In this document: one piece after another, positions 8,641-19,531 of the stretch
Position numbering within the stretch: position 1 is the first letter of the stretch
Layout: every line of letters begins with the position of its first letter
Origin: Phymatolithon calcareum
Taxonomy: Eukaryota > Rhodophyta > Florideophyceae > Hapalidiales
Length of the DNA stretch: 64,000 nt
Direction of reading: 5' to 3'
NCBI GenBank assembly: GCA_977006965.1
Contig: OZ345365.1
Span: forward strand, 186,001-250,000
Notes under the pieces: generated by a model
Seen by the model: only the letters and a program-made list of their open reading frames with translations
Databases searched by the model: none
What the model was told of the DNA's origin: nothing
Translations under genes and position numbers: made by a program

Positions 8641-10870
8641 CGCACTTTCCAAACACGTACTTGTAGAAGAGGCAACCTCCAATCGCTAAACCACATTTTT
8701 CTTGATTTCGCCGTGGATGTGAAAGGGTAAAAGTTACCAACGCGTCTGCTGACAGTCTAGCGTCACCAGATGCGTTGGTGAAGTGCCGCACTTTAACCAC
8801 TATACCACAGGTGGAACGTGTCCCTCTTAAGCACCGCCTGAGTGAAGACTGTGCTGGAAGCAGCTATAGGGAGTTTCGGTGCTGTAAAGCGAGATATGCC
8901 AATGCTACTTGGCACCTTAAGGCACTGCACCTCTTATATCCCCGGACAATGAGACAGCGATCCACTGCGACTCGTTTTCAGGGATGCATCCCTGCGTCCT
9001 CGTTTTCGTTTCGAGACGAACTAGTTTCAAATCGTTATATGCACTTGCTAGCTCACAAACCCAATAAACGATGTTCATGTTTATCCTGACGTGCATCAAC
9101 AGGAGAATTTGCTTTGAAAAAAGTATGAACATCGAGTTTTTGATGATAGTTAAACTTGCTGTTCTCATTGTGAGGACCACAAGGCCTCTAATAGCAGGGC
9201 GCTAAATTTCCTTCTACAGCACACTACTCGTTATTGAGCCAATTGCACGTCAAAGAGCAGTGGTGGTTTCGCGACAAGTGAGTCACAGTGGACGACCATA
9301 AATTGAATTGCAGGAACCTATTTTAAAAGTGACTGCAGCAACCAAGAATCTCCACTGATCTCTTTCTAGTCCCATTATGACCCTGGACCTGAGCAGGTAA
9401 AAGATGAATATCACATTGGTGCACGCTTCAGCTCATCATGAGCTGCAGAGTATCATACAGCACCCCTGTTTCCATATTCCGGCAAAGATTAGCTGATTAG
9501 ATTATGGCAACGTGGCCGCAAGCGATAGGTTATATTTCGCAGAAGTGGATCATGCGAGCAATACTCGCAAGAGAGGACCATCAACGGATGAGCGCGCTTG
9601 TTCCAGCCCGGAACGCACGGCTGATTGAAGCCCGAGCTCGCCAGACAAGGTACTCGCCTCCGAGAACGTTCCGCTCGCGTCCATCGCTATTAGACACGAC
9701 AAAAGACGCCAGCCACACCTCCAAGTCTTCCGCTGCATTTGTTAAATCCGTCCAGCGCACAACGGCTACATCTATAATTTTCGCGGGCAACTTTCAAAAA
9801 TCAGGAAAGCCACGGGCGTGAGCTGTGCACATTTTGTGCACAGCGCACAGGCAGAACTCGAAGACCTACTTCTCTCTTAGTTTTCTCCAGAATGCGAATC
9901 CTGCAACGAGAGGCTTCGCTACATTATGGTCCATAATGTACGCGAGCTGTAAGCTGAATTTTTTCTATCAATCGGCTACGTTTATGATACATTTCGACCT
10001 GTCTTCTCTGCTTCATACGGACGCCACATAGGCTTATCATTAAAATTCGGTACAGTATGACATCTCGCCTGCTTTTGTCCCCCTTCTAACATTCCCCTGG
10101 TAAGAGCACGAACTGAATGCCAATTGAGAATCAAACAAATGAGACAAATAGAACGCTAGAAAACGCTTCGGCTCCCCTTATTAGATAAATAGGTTTTATT
10201 TGAAGGAGTCCCTTCTTGCTTTAGGAAAACACCAAACAAGCGCTCACTGAAGTGGGTCATCGAATTCTTATTGCTGTTGAACCTGAGAGCCTGCTCTTTC
10301 CCTTGTCCCAGTCAAGATCTTCCGTTTTTGTAATGCACGCAGCCGCGTGCAGCGCAGGACCCACCGATTTGTTGCAAGGGGACGCCCCCGGCGAGGAGCG
10401 TCGAGAAGGCAGAAAAGGCACTCGGGGGTTCCGTCTTGTAAACGAATCCACTTTGCTCTACCTTAGGGACCATCACTCTGTTGATAACTGGTACCTTTTA
10501 TTTCCCTACGCGTGCACTCTGCCTTGGTATTTATGCACTTTTGGCTAGCCGACCGATTACGTGTATATCGCCCACCAGGACACAGACGGCAGTGCATGAA
10601 ACGTGCAAAGTGCTATGTAGTCTAATGTTACTAGTCTTTCAAATCTAAACCCGTGATATAGATACCGCGCTTGGTAACATGCATTTTCCTTTTTCGGGTC
10701 GCAGAGCCCAAGCAATATCCAAAGACTCAACTGCTGCGATTCCATTGCGTGTAAATCACTGGGGGTTACAGTTTCTGCGCACCAAATGAAGAAAACTGTC
10801 CCGCCCGCTGTTATACAGCTGCCCGAATTCGGATGCCTTTTCCTCTGGCGACTGTACGCCGCACAAATCG
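8641..10870. other. No recognisable gene; short repeat scraps
   Basis: Contains the LINE-C 3'-end-like piece at about 8728-8765 (GTTACCAACGCGTCTGCTGAC) and a tRNA-like box A on the minus strand at 8807-8797. Open frames at 9504-9821, 10252-10548 and 10557-10979 have no recognisable motif and overlap frames on the other strand; I do not call them genes. Confidence 0.4.
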
Positions 10871-11165
10871 GATCGTGATACTCATGGTGTTCATAGTAGA
10901 TGATCTGTTTTGCAATAATGCTATCGGCTCTCTCGTGTCTCTTGTATCTATGCGCTGTTTTTCGAGTCGGTTGTAGCATACAAGAGAGCTAGTTCCTTCC
11001 TCTGAGTAAAGAAAGGTGGGAGTTCTTCGAACTTCGACTCGACCGATTGCATCGAGCAAGCGCATGTTCGCCTGACAATCCCTTCGACTACGTGGAATCG
11101 GAGCTCTTCCCAAACTTCTTCAGCGCAACCGTATCCTCGTGCAAGCCAGTACAGCGACAATCGCG
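10870..11165 (-). pseudogene. LINE-D-related coding fragment
   Basis: The minus-strand product includes VEGIVRRTCACSMQSVESKF, then LPPFFTQRKELALLY. The same pattern occurs on the plus strand at 31.9-32.1 kb (GRTSC, KFDQLPPSF, QMKELVYLY), which ends in a LINE-D 3' terminus. The paired match supports a real, decayed protein segment. Its function is unknown. Confidence 0.45.
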
Positions 11166-11454
11166 CTCAAGCTCCCCTTTGCCCCTTTTCGTGTACTCGC
11201 TCCAAATTGAAAGGACGAGACAAGGTCGCCGCTTCAAGGACGACATCGTTCTTTTCACCCTTTCCCTTCTTCTAGTCCATCTCTTCGTTCGTACCGAAAG
11301 CGTCGTGTAGGCGTATGTGCGGATATCGACAAGCTTATTTCTCTCCGTCCAAGAAGGCTCGCGCTTGTGTTCGTTGCACTCGACAGAGAGAGGGTTCCCG
11401 CAAAGTTGTCCGTTCTTACCATCGTCACGGGCTCAAGGACTGACGAGGACAAAA

Positions 11455-12300
11455 TTCATATCCATATATAAGGCCCTGCTCCAATGTCGATGGGAATACG
11501 CACAGCACCTAACGCCGTGTTCGAAGTCCATTCAAGCGCATGAGGATCAGATAGAATGATTGTACTGCTCCCTAATATTTGGCCATTTTGCTAAGCGGAA
11601 TAATGATCGAATGCGAACGCTATGCAGAATCACACCACCAGAGCTGAGGCACAAGATATTAGGAGAACACTTTGCGCTGCGACTCCTGCATGCAAATCGG
11701 AACCTCGAGAGGAGGAAGAAGTTCGAGGGCAAGGATGAGGACTTAGCACAGGCACAGAGGGATATTAGATACCTCGAAGAGCACGAACTGTTGAAAGTCC
11801 CAGCGAAGAGGGCTGTGGAAGGAAAGGTCACCCACAAGGATGAGAAACTGCGAATCTATTGGGCAAGGGGCGAGACGGAGAAGGCCAAAAAACGTAAAAT
11901 CGCCGTGGATATGAGCGAGAATCCAAACCCCGTAGTCCAAATCAAGTCGAGAAAACACAGACTTCGGGGAGTCAAATGGTTTTTCGGCCGCTTCCCTCCG
12001 CGAAATCCTTCGGGATATATCGACAACTACGACGAACTGGCAGCAATGCTGCTGGAAACCCTTCAACTCAACCTAACGCAACCACAGATGAATGATAGAA
12101 CATAAGAGGAATTCAAACAAGCGATGGACAAATTAATGATTCTAGAAAGCGAGATGCAAGAGGAGATGATGGTGTGATGATGTAAGCGATATGCTGCAGT
12201 CTTCCCTGGAAGGGTTACAGCGCAATGCGAAGCTGCTCTGGTGTCGGCGTGCGACGGCGTTGAGGGCTTCTAAACAAAAACCTACAATTTCTCCCCTCCC
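11455..12300 (+). pseudogene. LINE-F, ORF2 C-terminus and 3' end
   Basis: Reads CRWEYAQHLTP, a stop, then MRTLCRITPPELRHKIL, a charged helical stretch and WFFGRFPPRNPSGYI, the diverged form of the ORF2 C-terminal FPPMSTS block; the frame ends at 12105. The 3' UTR ends in GTTGAGGGCTTCTAAACAAA and CCTACAATT. The same 3' end is on the minus strand at 14.01-14.10 kb. No reverse transcriptase core remains. Confidence 0.7.
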
Positions 12301-12334
12301 CCCCCATCGTCACGGAAGTGATCCTGTTGGAGAC

Positions 12335-12456
12335 ACTGTCTGCTTACACGGGTTTGAATAGATGATCGAAGCTACAAGGTAGCAACTGAAACGCATCTCT
12401 CTTGCAGTCTCATGAGTATTTCTGAGGGCATTTAATAAATCTCAAATTAAAGAAAA
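12335..12456 (+). mobile_element. LINE-E 3' end
   Basis: Shares GATGATCGAAGCTACAAG, GAAACGCATCTC, TTGCAGTCTCATG and a GAGGGCATTTAATAAA terminus with 58235-58325. Only the 3' UTR is present. Confidence 0.65.
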
Positions 12457-13244
12457 CAAGCTCAGGGAGATCATGATCCTTACAAAGTTCCACATGAAAG
12501 GCTACAAGGTCTACCTGGGTGTGATGTTGATGTATATGTGGACAGCATACAGTGTCTGAGTGGCTTGGTTTTACTCCAAGAGAAAGAATTGGAACTGCAT
12601 TCTCAGAAATTGGCAGCTTTGGCTTATTTTGCCATCTTTTTTCGGAAGAAGAGATAGCGAATCTTAATGATATGACGAACACGTCGATGCGTTTACTGCA
12701 ATAGCTTTCGAGGTTCGATATGGAAGCGTATCTAGGCCTAGAGCTGGGAATGTCGTTCATCATGCTGTGACGTATCGAAGATTATTGGTGCACGAAGTCT
12801 TTCTGGTATACGCCCTTGGACGCCTTTTCGAAGACGGCCAAATTTCGCGCACATGTAGAAGCGGTACAAGAAGTTGCGGATATTGTGGTGCTCGCCAGCA
12901 AGACAATCTGGGTATCTGTAGATATTAACAAGAAAAAATCCCCAATTGCAGTCACCTTTGGCACAAAACACACACGCCTGGAACACAGACTCGGAAGCTG
13001 TCGCAGGAGTGGAAGCTATCATAAGTAGATGACGATGACGGTGAACAGGAGCTCACAGATATCAGTAACGGTCCAGACAGAAGGGACAAATAGGCAGCAA
13101 CCTTATGACAACTTTCCACACACCACACAGGTGTGGCTGATGCGTTGCCCGCTGTCAGTGAGAATCCGCCGACGCGAGGGAGACGAACTGCTTCTCAGTG
13201 GCCTGGTATACATAAGTCTCACCTGGGAGGTTTTCGCTCCAGTT
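12457..13244. other. Unassigned sequence
   Basis: No family recognised. The plus frame at 12816-13028 (including FRAHVEAVQEVADIVVLA) looks protein-like but is only 70 codons and has no repeat partner in the window. Confidence 0.3.
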
Positions 13245-13251
13245 GCGGGGC

Positions 13252-14000
13252 AGTTTTTTTCAATTCAGGTTTATTTAAAAGCCCCGCAGACTTCCGAAGA
13301 TATGGGCGAGGCTTCCTCTGATGCTACCTACCTTTGTGCAGCTCACGAAACGCCCACCGGAATGGAGGACGGGGAAACTCAGGATTCAAAAGTAATCCTG
13401 TCTCAATCCTCTACGGGATTGTTGGTGAGTGCACTCGAACACTTTATGCCTTGCCTCCTACAAATCAATACAGGCCTTCTTCGTTCTCCATGCGTTCTAT
13501 AAGTGTCTTGCTAAATAGTAAGAGCTCATCTAGAGCCTTTTCTGCTTCTAGTCGTTTTTCTACTTCTAGGTCGTACCCTGCTAGCGTGCGTTCAAGGATT
13601 TCCATATGCTCTCTGGCTCTGGTGCCGAATTCGTCGGCCGTACTTGTTGTTGACACCTGCGGGAATCTTCCACAGGCATATTGCAGAGCGAGTTGCCTTT
13701 GTTTCACCTTGGGGAACTTGAGGATTGCTGGAAATTCTCTTGTCTTGTCGTATGGAATCTTCCTTTTCCGCTTCGATTCTAGGCCGTCTCCTTCCAGTGC
13801 CGGATATATAAATGAAGTGTTTGCGAAGAATTGTTTGCTTGGATATGTTTTACAGCTTCACCAATCGGCTCACTGGTCTTCATCTTGGCGATATCTTTCC
13901 TCGTGTACTTCCATTCATGGTTGTGTCTGCTTTTGGGCACTTCATTTGAATACATGGGTTCCTTCTCGTCGTTCCTTTTCAGCATATCGTACTTGCGTGT
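13252..14000 (-). pseudogene. LINE-B, 5'-truncated ORF2 C-terminus and 3' end
   Basis: Minus-strand segments match the longer LINE-B at 45.4-46.1 kb: RHNHEWKYTRKDIA, PIGEAVKHIQAN, then GTRAREHMEILERTLAGYDL and KTLIERMENEEGLY near 13465. The 3' UTR includes CCCATATCTTCGGAAGTCTG and ends GGGGCTTTTAAATAAACCTG. At least one frame break separates the coding pieces. It abuts a LINE-F 3' end at about 14.0 kb. Confidence 0.75.
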
Positions 14001-14004
14001 AGTG

Positions 14005-14108
14005 TAACAGGAGGGGGGAATTGTAGGTTTTTTTATTTTAGAAGCCCTCAACGCCGGCGCACGCCGACACTAGAGCAGCTTTGAAATGCGCTGTATCCCT
14101 TCCAGGGA
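14005..14108 (-). mobile_element. LINE-F 3' end
   Basis: Minus strand carries CGGCGTTGAGGGCTTCTAAA and CCTACAATTCCC, as at 12.2-12.3 kb. Its UTR continues past the LINE-C insertion at 14109-14149. Confidence 0.65.
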
Positions 14109-14149
14109 AGAAGAAGAAGAAAGGTAGATTTTTATTAAAAAGTTACCAA
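14109..14149 (-). mobile_element. 41-bp LINE-C 3' fragment with 13-bp TSD
   Basis: TCCCTTCCAGGGA is duplicated at 14096-14108 and 14150-14162. Between lie a GAA-rich tail and GTAGATTTTTATTAAAAAG followed by TTACCAA, the extreme LINE-C 3' end. Only about 40 bases were copied, an extreme case of 5' truncation. Confidence 0.8.
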
Positions 14150-14189
14150 TCCCTTCCAGGGAAAGGGTAGTGTAACACACATACATATA

Positions 14190-14870
14190 GGCTGCGGGTG
14201 GTATAACATACCTACATTTAGGATAGGAATGATACATGGAGTGCTTTACTGTTCTGTTATGTGCCCTATTTGTCGATCCAAAAGACCGTTTGTGAAGAGC
14301 GGGATTCTCGAGATATATCACTTACAAATTGATAGAATTAAACTTTTTCTGACTGAAAAATTAGAGTCATAATTGATGTTGTGCGATAGTTAACACTACT
14401 CCTTGCGGAGATCTCATTTTACCCTAGCTATGTTTTTGTTCTTACTCAGGAATGTACTCGCACCGAATGCTTTTAAAACCAATACGTACATATAGTATAG
14501 GAATGATCCATGGGGGGTTTACTGTTCTTTTATATGCCCTACTTGTCGATCCGAAAGACCGTGTGTGAAGGGCGGGATTCTCGAGACATATCACTTGCAA
14601 ATTGATAGAATTAAATCTTTTCTGATTGCAAAATTAGGTTCATATTGAAGTTGCGCAATAGTTAGCACTATTCCTTGCGGAGATCTCATTTTACCCTAGC
14701 TACGTTTCTTGTTTTTACTTAGGATTGTACTCGCACCGAATGCGTTTTGAATCAATAATATAGGTTGCGAGTGGTATAAGATACGCACATATAGAATAGG
14801 AATGATCCGTGAAGTATTTTATTGTTCTTTTATATGGCCTATTCCCTGCGCAGATCTCATTTTACCCTAG
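14190..14870. repeat. Tandem repeat of about 280 bp upstream of metallopeptidase copy 2
   Basis: Mirror of the 7.5-8.3 kb array. The landmark GGAATGAT(C)C recurs near 14.23, 14.50 and 14.80 kb and TGTCGATCC at 14271 and 14544, giving units of 273-296 bp; the last unit has an internal deletion. The site holding the SINE in arm 1 is empty here. Confidence 0.75.
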
Positions 14871-15018
14871 CTACTTTTAGGCAACTCGAAAAGGATTATA
14901 AGAACCATCTTGATGTAGAATAGCTATATGCAAAGGGCAGAAAACAGTCCGCCAACTCCTCGTTTAACCTCTCTCAGTCACCTTACGCGATCAAGAACGA
15001 CATTTCAAATTCCACCTG

Positions 15019-15035
15019 TTGCAAAGGAGTTTAAA
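15019..15035 (+). promoter_or_regulatory. Shine-Dalgarno-like sequence before metallopeptidase copy 2
   Basis: TTGCAAAGGAGTTTAAA precedes the ATG. It differs from copy 1 by one base outside the AAAGGAG core. Confidence 0.55.
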
Positions 15036-16214
15036 ATGGCTGATAAATCGCAATCAATTCATGATCAATTGAAAACGATCTTGAATCGCGTCGAGAAACT
15101 TGAGTTGGCCAGCAAAGGTGGCGGCGTCCCACCTGAAAGTGCGGATGGGCCGTCCTTCAGCAACGATTTCGGGCTGGGCTCGTGCACGTTGCCCGAGGTT
15201 CCCGAGCGGCCGCTCGCGCCTGGTGTGTCGAGCTACCGAGAGGGGCTGATTCGCCTCATCGGAAAGAAATGGGTCAACGGCACAAAGCTCAAGTATTACA
15301 TGTTCGACAGTGGCCCGTTCAAAGGCGTGCCGAGCAACGAGAACCTCGTCCGAGCGGCTTTTAAGGCGTGGGAGGATGTAGGCATCGGGATCGAATTCGA
15401 GGAAGTCACTGACATCAACGTCGCCCAGCTCCGCATTGGCTTCTTGAGAGGCGACGGCTCATGGTCTTATGTGGGCAGGGACGTGGTAGACATTCCAGGC
15501 CGACTGGAGCGGACGATGAATTTCGGGTGGGACCTGACCCAAGACCCGCGCGGCGGCGGACTGGACACCCCGATCCACGAAATTGGCCATACCCTAGGGT
15601 TCAAGCACGAGCATCAAAATCCGTTTTCGGGGATCGTGTGGGACGAAGAGGCCGTGTATCGCACGTATGGCGGCCCGCCGAACAACTGGTCCCGCGAAAG
15701 AACGTTCCAAAACATCCTTCGCAAACTGTCTCCGCAGGAAGTTGCGGGCTCGAACTGGGACCCCAATTCGATCATGCACTACGGCTTTGGGGCGGGGATG
15801 ATCACCGAGCCTGCCCAGTATAACAAAGGCCTTCGGCCCTCTGACGGACTTACCGACATCGACAAGGCGGAAGCACGCAAGTTCTACCCGCCGCTCAACA
15901 AGGCCAAGTATAAGAAGCTGGAGCCGTCCATCTTGGAGAAAATGTCGATTGGCCCCGGCGAGCAAAGCAACTTTGCTATTGAAGTCGATCGCTCCGACAA
16001 ATACACATTCCAGACTTTCGGCAACTCCGACGCAGTGATGGTGTTATTCGAAGAGGTGAATGGCGAAATGGAATTCGTCGCAGGGGACGACGACAGTGGA
16101 ACAAGTCTCAATGCGAAGATTACCACGCGACTGGTTCACACCCACAAGTATGTGCTCCGCATCCGGCTCTACCTGAATTGGGCTAGTGGGGACACAGCCG
16201 TGATGTTGTCGTAG
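15036..16214 (+). CDS. Astacin-like zinc metallopeptidase (M12A), copy 2
   Basis: 392 residues, same architecture as copy 1: N-terminal helix, zinc site HEIGHTLGFKHEHQNP at 181-196, Met-turn SIMHY at 245-249 and a C-terminal beta domain. The frame can be extended 36 codons upstream to 14928, but that part lies in the flanking region and copy 1 lacks it, so I choose ATG 15036, which sits six bases after AAAGGAG. Relative to copy 1 it has K13, E34, S92, F325, H370 and M390. Both copies are open with intact active sites, which argues for selection or very recent duplication. In a eukaryote the retained bacterial-type leader and high GC suggest transfer; contamination is unlikely because both copies are joined to LINE sequence. 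Confidence 0.9.
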   Translation: MADKSQSIHDQLKTILNRVEKLELASKGGGVPPESADGPSFSNDFGLGSCTLPEVPERPLAPGVSSYREGLIRLIGKKWVNGTKLKYYMFDSGPFKGVPSNENLVRAAFKAWEDVGIGIEFEEVTDINVAQLRIGFLRGDGSWSYVGRDVVDIPGRLERTMNFGWDLTQDPRGGGLDTPIHEIGHTLGFKHEHQNPFSGIVWDEEAVYRTYGGPPNNWSRERTFQNILRKLSPQEVAGSNWDPNSIMHYGFGAGMITEPAQYNKGLRPSDGLTDIDKAEARKFYPPLNKAKYKKLEPSILEKMSIGPGEQSNFAIEVDRSDKYTFQTFGNSDAVMVLFEEVNGEMEFVAGDDDSGTSLNAKITTRLVHTHKYVLRIRLYLNWASGDTAVMLS

Positions 16215-16339
16215 GCCACCTTGGACTATCGAGACCCCCAGATTGCGGCGTCAAATTGCGACCGTCGTCGAGTTTCAGAACGATCCGCAGATCAACAACT
16301 GCTGCAGAGCAAAAGAAATGTTCTACCTTACAGTGATAC

Positions 16340-16690
16340 ATCGGGGATATTTGATGATTTGATTTTGAGAGCTCCCAAAGCCTCACCTTAGAGTAACGCG
16401 GTAGCTCTTGCGATATTCTCTAAGCTAAATTCTTCTGGCTACCTAAATCGTTCTTGATTCGTATTTCTCTGCCAACAAGAGCTCTTGTGAGTCTCTTGCA
16501 CTCAAACTCAATTCTGCACTCATCCTAGCCGACGCTAGAGTACGTTGTAAAGCAACTAGTTCGATCAGCGCGGTAATCCCAACGTAGGCACCAAATACTG
16601 ATTTTCTCCAAAGGGGTGCGTTGAATGTCAAGCTTAGGAACCTTATAACGTGTTGTTCTTTCTCCTATGTAAAGGATCCAGAATTTTCCT
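16340..16690 (-). pseudogene. LINE-A 3' end and ORF2 tail
   Basis: Minus-strand LINE-A: CATAGGAGAAAGAACAACAC-like sequence, then LTFNAPLWRKSVFGAY, and a 3' end of the GGGAGCTC type followed by TCAAATATCCCC. It is the arm-2 counterpart of 5.7-6.05 kb but stops at about 16.69 kb, whereas arm 1 continues into more LINE-A. Confidence 0.75.
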
Positions 16691-17284
16691 GACTCCAGTA
16701 GGCGGCACTAACATGTATTTTCACGTGTCCTGGCGAAGGGTACCGAAGACTGTTCTGATGTCTGACCCAAAAGTAACATTTTTTGTAATTTAGTTATTAA
16801 CTCATTACAGAAAGAAGTTATCTCAAACTTAATGCCCAAGCAACGACTTTCCGATATTCTACTGTACCAACATTTTCATGTTCCTGTCAATCATGTTTTG
16901 CTTCAAAAAGATACCTGGCGGTTTTCTTGTGGATGGACACCCGCGTCGCGTCTTGTCATACGACCACGACCACAGGAACCTCTTCGCCACCGAGAAAAAG
17001 GTTAACTCTGTTTGTTCTGTTTTTTTCTCATACATCAAATTTGTTTTTGGCGGATTTCACGCTCGAATTTCGCTCTGTTGCATAAGAGTAAATTACGTTG
17101 TTGAGGATACACATCCTTCATATACACTACATCATAGGTCCACACATGTTCCTGATCAGGGACACACATCTTTAGCCTAGTCGTCCTATCATATTGTCTC
17201 AACATACGTCGATAGCTCTGTAAGCCGGGCGTGAACATGCCATCCGATGCTCTCTAACTAGTATGGACAGAAGTAGACATATGG
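16691..17284. other. Unassigned sequence between the duplication and the DNA transposon
   Basis: No recognised gene. A 100-codon plus frame at 16878-17180 and a 67-codon minus frame at 17035-17238 overlap each other and show no motif. Confidence 0.3.
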
Positions 17285-17810
17285 TCATATCCCTACTATT
17301 GGAAAAAATGATCACTGTAGTGGTCATTTTCTAATTTGTGTCACAAATTCGTCCAAAATTCATTTTTGATCATGAAATGAACAGGGATGGTAGCTTGTGA
17401 CTTGTTCTATCCGATTTCGAAGTCCGTTTAGCTAAAAACGGCGCCAATCTTGTACTAGAGACCTGGCATTGCCGAGTATCTGAGCCTACTTTAGTTGTGC
17501 GTTTTGACACAAAACTTCAAACGATCATTACTGTGGTCATTTGAAAGACACATAGTAATCACAATTATGAAAAAACATGGTTTGTGCAATATTTATTTAT
17601 GAACGGTCATTTTTCGGGCGCCAAAACCAACTAAAACGTTCAGACTGATTCGTGATCGGTCTACTACGGATGTACGCTGCATTTGGTTGAGATGCGGACT
17701 TATGCCAGCGGTGGTGTATCGCAGCCACTAAACCTCGAACTTTTACCTTAAATGACCCCTTAAGGGCGTTCAATCACGGGCTGCATTTTAAACATGCTGC
17801 CGATGGCAGA

Positions 17811-18005
17811 GTCAATTGACGAATGTATCCAGACTTATCGACAACATGATTGAAGGCCCGGGAGAACAAAGTTTGCATGGTCTTGTTCTCACTTGCGGCA
17901 GGCTGCCGTATCCGCGGTCGCAAGTGAGAAAAAGACCGTGCAAACTTTGTTCTCCCCGGCCTTCAATCATGTTGTCGATAAGTTTGCATACATTCGTCAA
18001 TTGAC
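17811..18005. repeat. Imperfect inverted repeat with arms of about 88 bp
   Basis: GTCAATTGACGAATGTAT opens the first arm and its reverse complement closes the second at 18005. Both arms contain AACATGATTGAAGGCC and AGAACAAAGTTTGCA forms, with about five to seven mismatches and a spacer of about 20 bases. It lies at the end of the frame 17812-18501 (minus). Confidence 0.8.
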
Positions 18006-18501
18006 TTTCCATCCTGTGGCGAAATCGGACCATGAGCGTCACGCGAAACAAGGCGTCAGCAACTGCATCAGCTGTATGCCCCTCTTTGTTCGCCTTTCGA
18101 TTGCCCAAAGATTTTACCTGATTGTCATGTGCTCTTGTGCCGCATAAGTCATCATCAAGAGTGGCAAGCGTATGGTTTAGGGTCAAAAAAACTCTGCATG
18201 ACATTTTAAATGCCGCTCGCTGAAAATTGTTGAGATATTGTGTCCTGGCTCTTTGAGCTCTCCACGTGGTCGCATGTAAGTCCCCTCGACCAGTGGCAGA
18301 GTATGCCAGAATGTGGGTGCTTATGAATCTTATTCTTTCCAGCGAAGGAACAATACTCCCAAGGTCCCCCTGTATGTCGATCGTTTTCTCAAAACTCAAG
18401 CCCGTTAAATGAGATAAAAGAAGAATGTCTAAGTACTGATAGAGGCCACGCATTCGAATTGTTGCCGCTTCAGTAGAATGTAGAGCAATCCATTCATTCA
18501 T
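17812..18501 (-). other. Unrecognised 229-codon frame inside the DNA transposon
   Basis: The first about 165 residues look protein-like (helical, with HLTGLSFEKTIDIQGDLGSI and LNHTLATLDDDLCG); the end is translated from the inverted repeat at 17811-18005 and is not trustworthy. No conserved catalytic acid triad or zinc finger is visible. Its place between the transposon ends makes a transposase remnant possible. Confidence 0.35.
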
Positions 18502-18597
18502 CGAAATCTTGCAATATCACAGCAAATCTCCACAAAAGAGGACGACTTGGTCCACGCGACTTGATGTTAACTGTTGAGCCTGTAGTTCAATCTTGAG

Positions 18598-18885
18598 TTA
18601 CTCTATAGCAGACACGCAGAAAAGCTTTCCTTTATGCGAGACAAAGAATTTTGTAAACTCCTCCTCTTGCATTATACCATGTGACTCTGGGGTGCGCATT
18701 TTCCACCCATGCGATGCGTCACCTTCTCGAGTCACTCCAGAACATCCTCCTCTCTCACGAGTTGTGCGTGGTCTTCCTCGCGATCCCCTTCCACGGCTTC
18801 TTCCTGTACGCTGAAAGCTATCAGCCATGGAGATGTTACTGCCTTCGCCGGAACAAACGGGGCTGATCGTGCGGAGTGCAGACAA
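18598..18885 (-). other. Frame with AT-hook-like motif
   Basis: A 95-codon frame containing GRSRGRGSRGRPRTTRERGG; the RGRPR core is an AT-hook-like, DNA minor-groove-binding motif. It lies just upstream of, and on the same strand as, the frame at 17812-18501, so the two could be pieces of one transposon gene separated by stops or an intron. Confidence 0.3.
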
Positions 18886-19251
18886 AAGTTCTGTATTTCT
18901 CAGTACTTTATTTTACTGCTTTTTCTATTATATTCCACTGCTTTGCACGAAGCATCCATCATGCATGGTTGGCATTGAGCTCACCATTGCTCTCTTGCGT
19001 GAGAGCTTCTAGACCTTAAGCAAATACAATCTACACGGCTACGACAGGGCCACAAAATCACTCGAAATCTTCGAAATACCATTACATCATTCTCTGACTA
19101 GTGTTTTTCTCAATGCGTGCTTCGGTACGGGTCCTACATGAAGTCAGGCTTCACGTTTGCACTTCGCAGAACAAGCAGTGATAGCAAGTTTAAGGATTGT
19201 CGATGTCCCAGCAACTAGTTGCAAAGGACCACTGTAGTGGTCATTTGAGTT

Positions 19252-19256
19252 ACGTA
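19252..19256. repeat. TSD of copia-1, left
   Basis: ACGTA, repeated at 24203-24207 directly outside the right LTR. Confidence 0.8.
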
Positions 19257-19531
19257 TGTGGTAGGTAGTACGACGTGTACGTGCGGTAGCAAGCGCCTGT
19301 ATCGGAAGGCTGTGTTCGAGTGGGGAGAGCGCGCGCGCAGATGGCAAAATGAAAGGGTACGAAAATACCCCCCAGACCCCTGTCTCACTCTTCTGTCTGG
19401 GTTCCTCCTTTTACTGCTTGGAAAATCCGGGAGATTACAAAGGGAGATGTGGAAGAATGTGATTGGCCATATAGTGACCAATAGCGAATAGGAGGATGCG
19501 GTGCTACACGTGTAGGCATTATGATGCCACA
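19257..19531 (-). repeat. copia-1 LTR (3' LTR of the element)
   Basis: TGTGG...CCACA ends, nearly identical to 23927-24202. Confidence 0.9.

Larger units (their letters stand above)
14312..16681. repeat. Inverted duplication, arm 2
   Basis: Reverse-oriented counterpart of 5699-8336. The LINE-A 3' junction next to the gene is identical in both arms, so LINE-A inserted before the duplication. Confidence 0.85.
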
